From Ramlibacter sp. (GTDB lineage: Bacteria; Pseudomonadota; Gammaproteobacteria; Burkholderiales; Burkholderiaceae_C), in contig JANXVP010000142.1 in assembly GCA_025351615.1 (NCBI GenBank), positions 1-6,614 of the forward strand: DNA of 6,614 nt, in the 5' to 3' direction. The notes beneath the pieces were generated by a model. The model had not been told where the DNA came from. It ran no database searches and saw only the letters and a program-made list of their open reading frames with translations. Position numbers and translations under genes: made by a program. Positions 6,120 to 6,614 of this stretch are shown here, one piece after another. Numbering within the stretch: position 1 is the stretch's first letter; the number at the start of each line of letters is the position of its first letter.

Positions 6120-6532
6120 GACAGGCCACTGAGGACTCGGATGACGGCAGGCAACTCCTCGAGCCGGGCTTCACCGAGGTCGAACTCCACGCCGTTGGGC
6201 AAACGAACGTGCAGTTTCAACATCGCAGCCGGCGCCTGCGCAGGCTGCGCCTTTGCAGCCTCGATCTGCAGCGGCACGAATACCGGGCTCGGGCTAACTC
6301 GCGCGGCCAACCCCGCCGGCCGCACAGCCGCAACTTCGTGGCGCTTGCCTATCCATGACCGTAGCAAGTTCGCGTTGATGCCGTACTGCATCCCGATCCG
6401 CGCCACCGACACGCCGGGTTGCAGGCAGGCCTGAACAATCTCGGCCTTCGCCTTCGGGTCGTAAGTACAACGCCCGTCTCGCTTTCGCCCCGTCACCAAT
6501 CGGCTCGCCAACTCTGTATTGATCTCTGACAT
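6095..6532 (-). CDS. tnpA: IS66 accessory DNA-binding protein TnpA (element 2), 145 aa
   Basis: A helix-turn-helix protein, first gene of the element. YDPKAKAEIVQACLQ (residues 23-37) leads into a helix-turn-helix in GVSVARIGMQYGINANLLRSW (39-59). A basic GKRHE turn, an alanine/proline-rich linker and a C-terminal part with KLHVRLPNGVEFDLGEARL follow. The start at ATG 6532-6530 (MSEINTEL) is preferred over the in-frame ATG at 6571. It gives an ATG 82 bp from the element end, almost as in element 1 (79 bp), and places the start right after the conserved dyad. The upstream start would put the dyad inside the gene and add the low-similarity sequence MEATCPYTTTWTR. The two TnpA proteins share only the general fold and the GxNANLxxxW signature. 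Confidence 0.92.
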   Translation of the reverse strand: MSEINTELASRLVTGRKRDGRCTYDPKAKAEIVQACLQPGVSVARIGMQYGINANLLRSWIGKRHEVAAVRPAGLAARVSPSPVFVPLQIEAAKAQPAQAPAAMLKLHVRLPNGVEFDLGEARLEELPAVIRVLSGLSCSSLTSR

Positions 6533-6563
6533 ACGTGTCCACGTAGTTGTATATGGACACGTA
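6532..6563 (-). promoter_or_regulatory. Dyad covering the tnpA ribosome-binding region (element 2)
   Basis: TACGTGTCCA (6532-6541) and TGGACACGTA (6554-6563) are perfect 10-bp arms around a 12-base loop. The arm adjoining the gene reaches the first base of the tnpA ATG. As in element 1, the inner six bases are TGTCCA/TGGACA. The GGA triplet five bases before the ATG is the only Shine-Dalgarno-like sequence and lies in the stem. Control of TnpA synthesis is inferred. Confidence 0.68.
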
Positions 6564-6589
6564 GCTTCCATGTTCCGGCGAACGGATGG

Positions 6590-6614
6590 AAGACGGGGTC
6601 AAATGACCGCTTAC
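6590..6614 (-). repeat. Right terminal inverted repeat of IS66 element 2
   Basis: Read inward it starts GTAAGCGGTCATTTGACC and pairs with 3964-3988 at 22 of 25 positions. It ends on the final base of the window. Confidence 0.92.

Larger units (their letters stand above)
3964..6614 (-). mobile_element. Complete IS66-family insertion sequence, element 2 (2651 bp)
   Basis: Terminal inverted repeats starting GTAAGCGGTCA, the usual IS66 end type, enclose tnpA, tnpB and tnpC on the minus strand. The right end is exactly the last base of the window, so the right flank and target duplication cannot be checked. All three frames are intact. The proteins and ends differ substantially from element 1, so this is a different IS66 subgroup and not a duplicate copy. 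I do not recognise the exact IS name. Confidence 0.92.

Noticed and set aside
5098..6434. Plus-strand open frames opposite tnpC, tnpB and tnpA of element 2
   Set aside because: They cross several real genes and intergenic DNA on the other strand and show no family motifs.
6533..6571. Upstream ATG at 6571 as the tnpA start of element 2
   Set aside because: It would place the conserved dyad within the gene and add an unusual N-terminus; the ATG at 6532 matches the layout of element 1.
1312..6614. Composite transposon formed by the two IS66 elements
   Set aside because: The elements are of different types and enclose only 18 bp, with no cargo gene.
1..6614. tRNA, rRNA, CRISPR array or phage genes
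   Set aside because: No repeat-spacer pattern, cloverleaf or conserved RNA segment was seen, and nearly all sequence is explained by the elements and the two gene fragments.

Overview
The window looks like a decayed piece of a phage-defence region next to two complete insertion sequences. The first ~1.3 kb is moderately AT-richer, and the remaining ~5.3 kb is clearly GC-rich. No ribosomal or housekeeping gene is present, so the host cannot be fixed. The GC-rich codon use and the type of IS66 elements suggest a proteobacterium, perhaps a betaproteobacterium such as a Burkholderiales member; this is inference.

Positions 1-1311, plus strand: two broken genes are joined head to tail. The first (frame starting at base 2, stop at 368-370) is the N-terminal part of a CD-NTase, the cyclic-oligonucleotide synthase of CBASS anti-phage systems. 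It shows the GSWGK nucleotide-binding motif and the catalytic DVD pair, then loses family resemblance near base 285. From about there, in another frame, the C-terminal target-recognition part of an MmeI-like (type IIG-style) DNA methyltransferase begins and runs to 1310. The nuclease and methyltransferase catalytic regions of that protein are absent. A deletion therefore seems to have fused two unrelated defence genes, leaving neither functional.

Positions 1312-3945: a complete IS66-family element of 2634 bp on the minus strand, with terminal inverted repeats beginning GTGAGCG and genes tnpA, tnpB and tnpC. Positions 3964-6614: a second, clearly different IS66-family element of 2651 bp in the same orientation, with ends beginning GTAAGCGGTCA, whose right end coincides with the last base of the window. 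Only 18 bp separate the two. In both elements tnpA (HTH protein), tnpB (the 'Orf2' accessory protein) and tnpC (DDE transposase) read leftward from the right end, with tnpA and tnpB overlapping. All three TnpC catalytic acidic residues are visible in both, so both may be active.

The most notable unexplained structure is a dyad immediately before the tnpA start in both elements. The arms share TGTCCA/TGGACA, the spacing to the ATG is identical, and the only Shine-Dalgarno-like GGA lies inside the stem, although the proteins are strongly diverged. A further 19-bp palindrome covers two of three closely spaced ATG codons at the start of the first tnpC. Element 1 lacks a matching 8-bp target duplication, which together with the fused genes points to local rearrangement.
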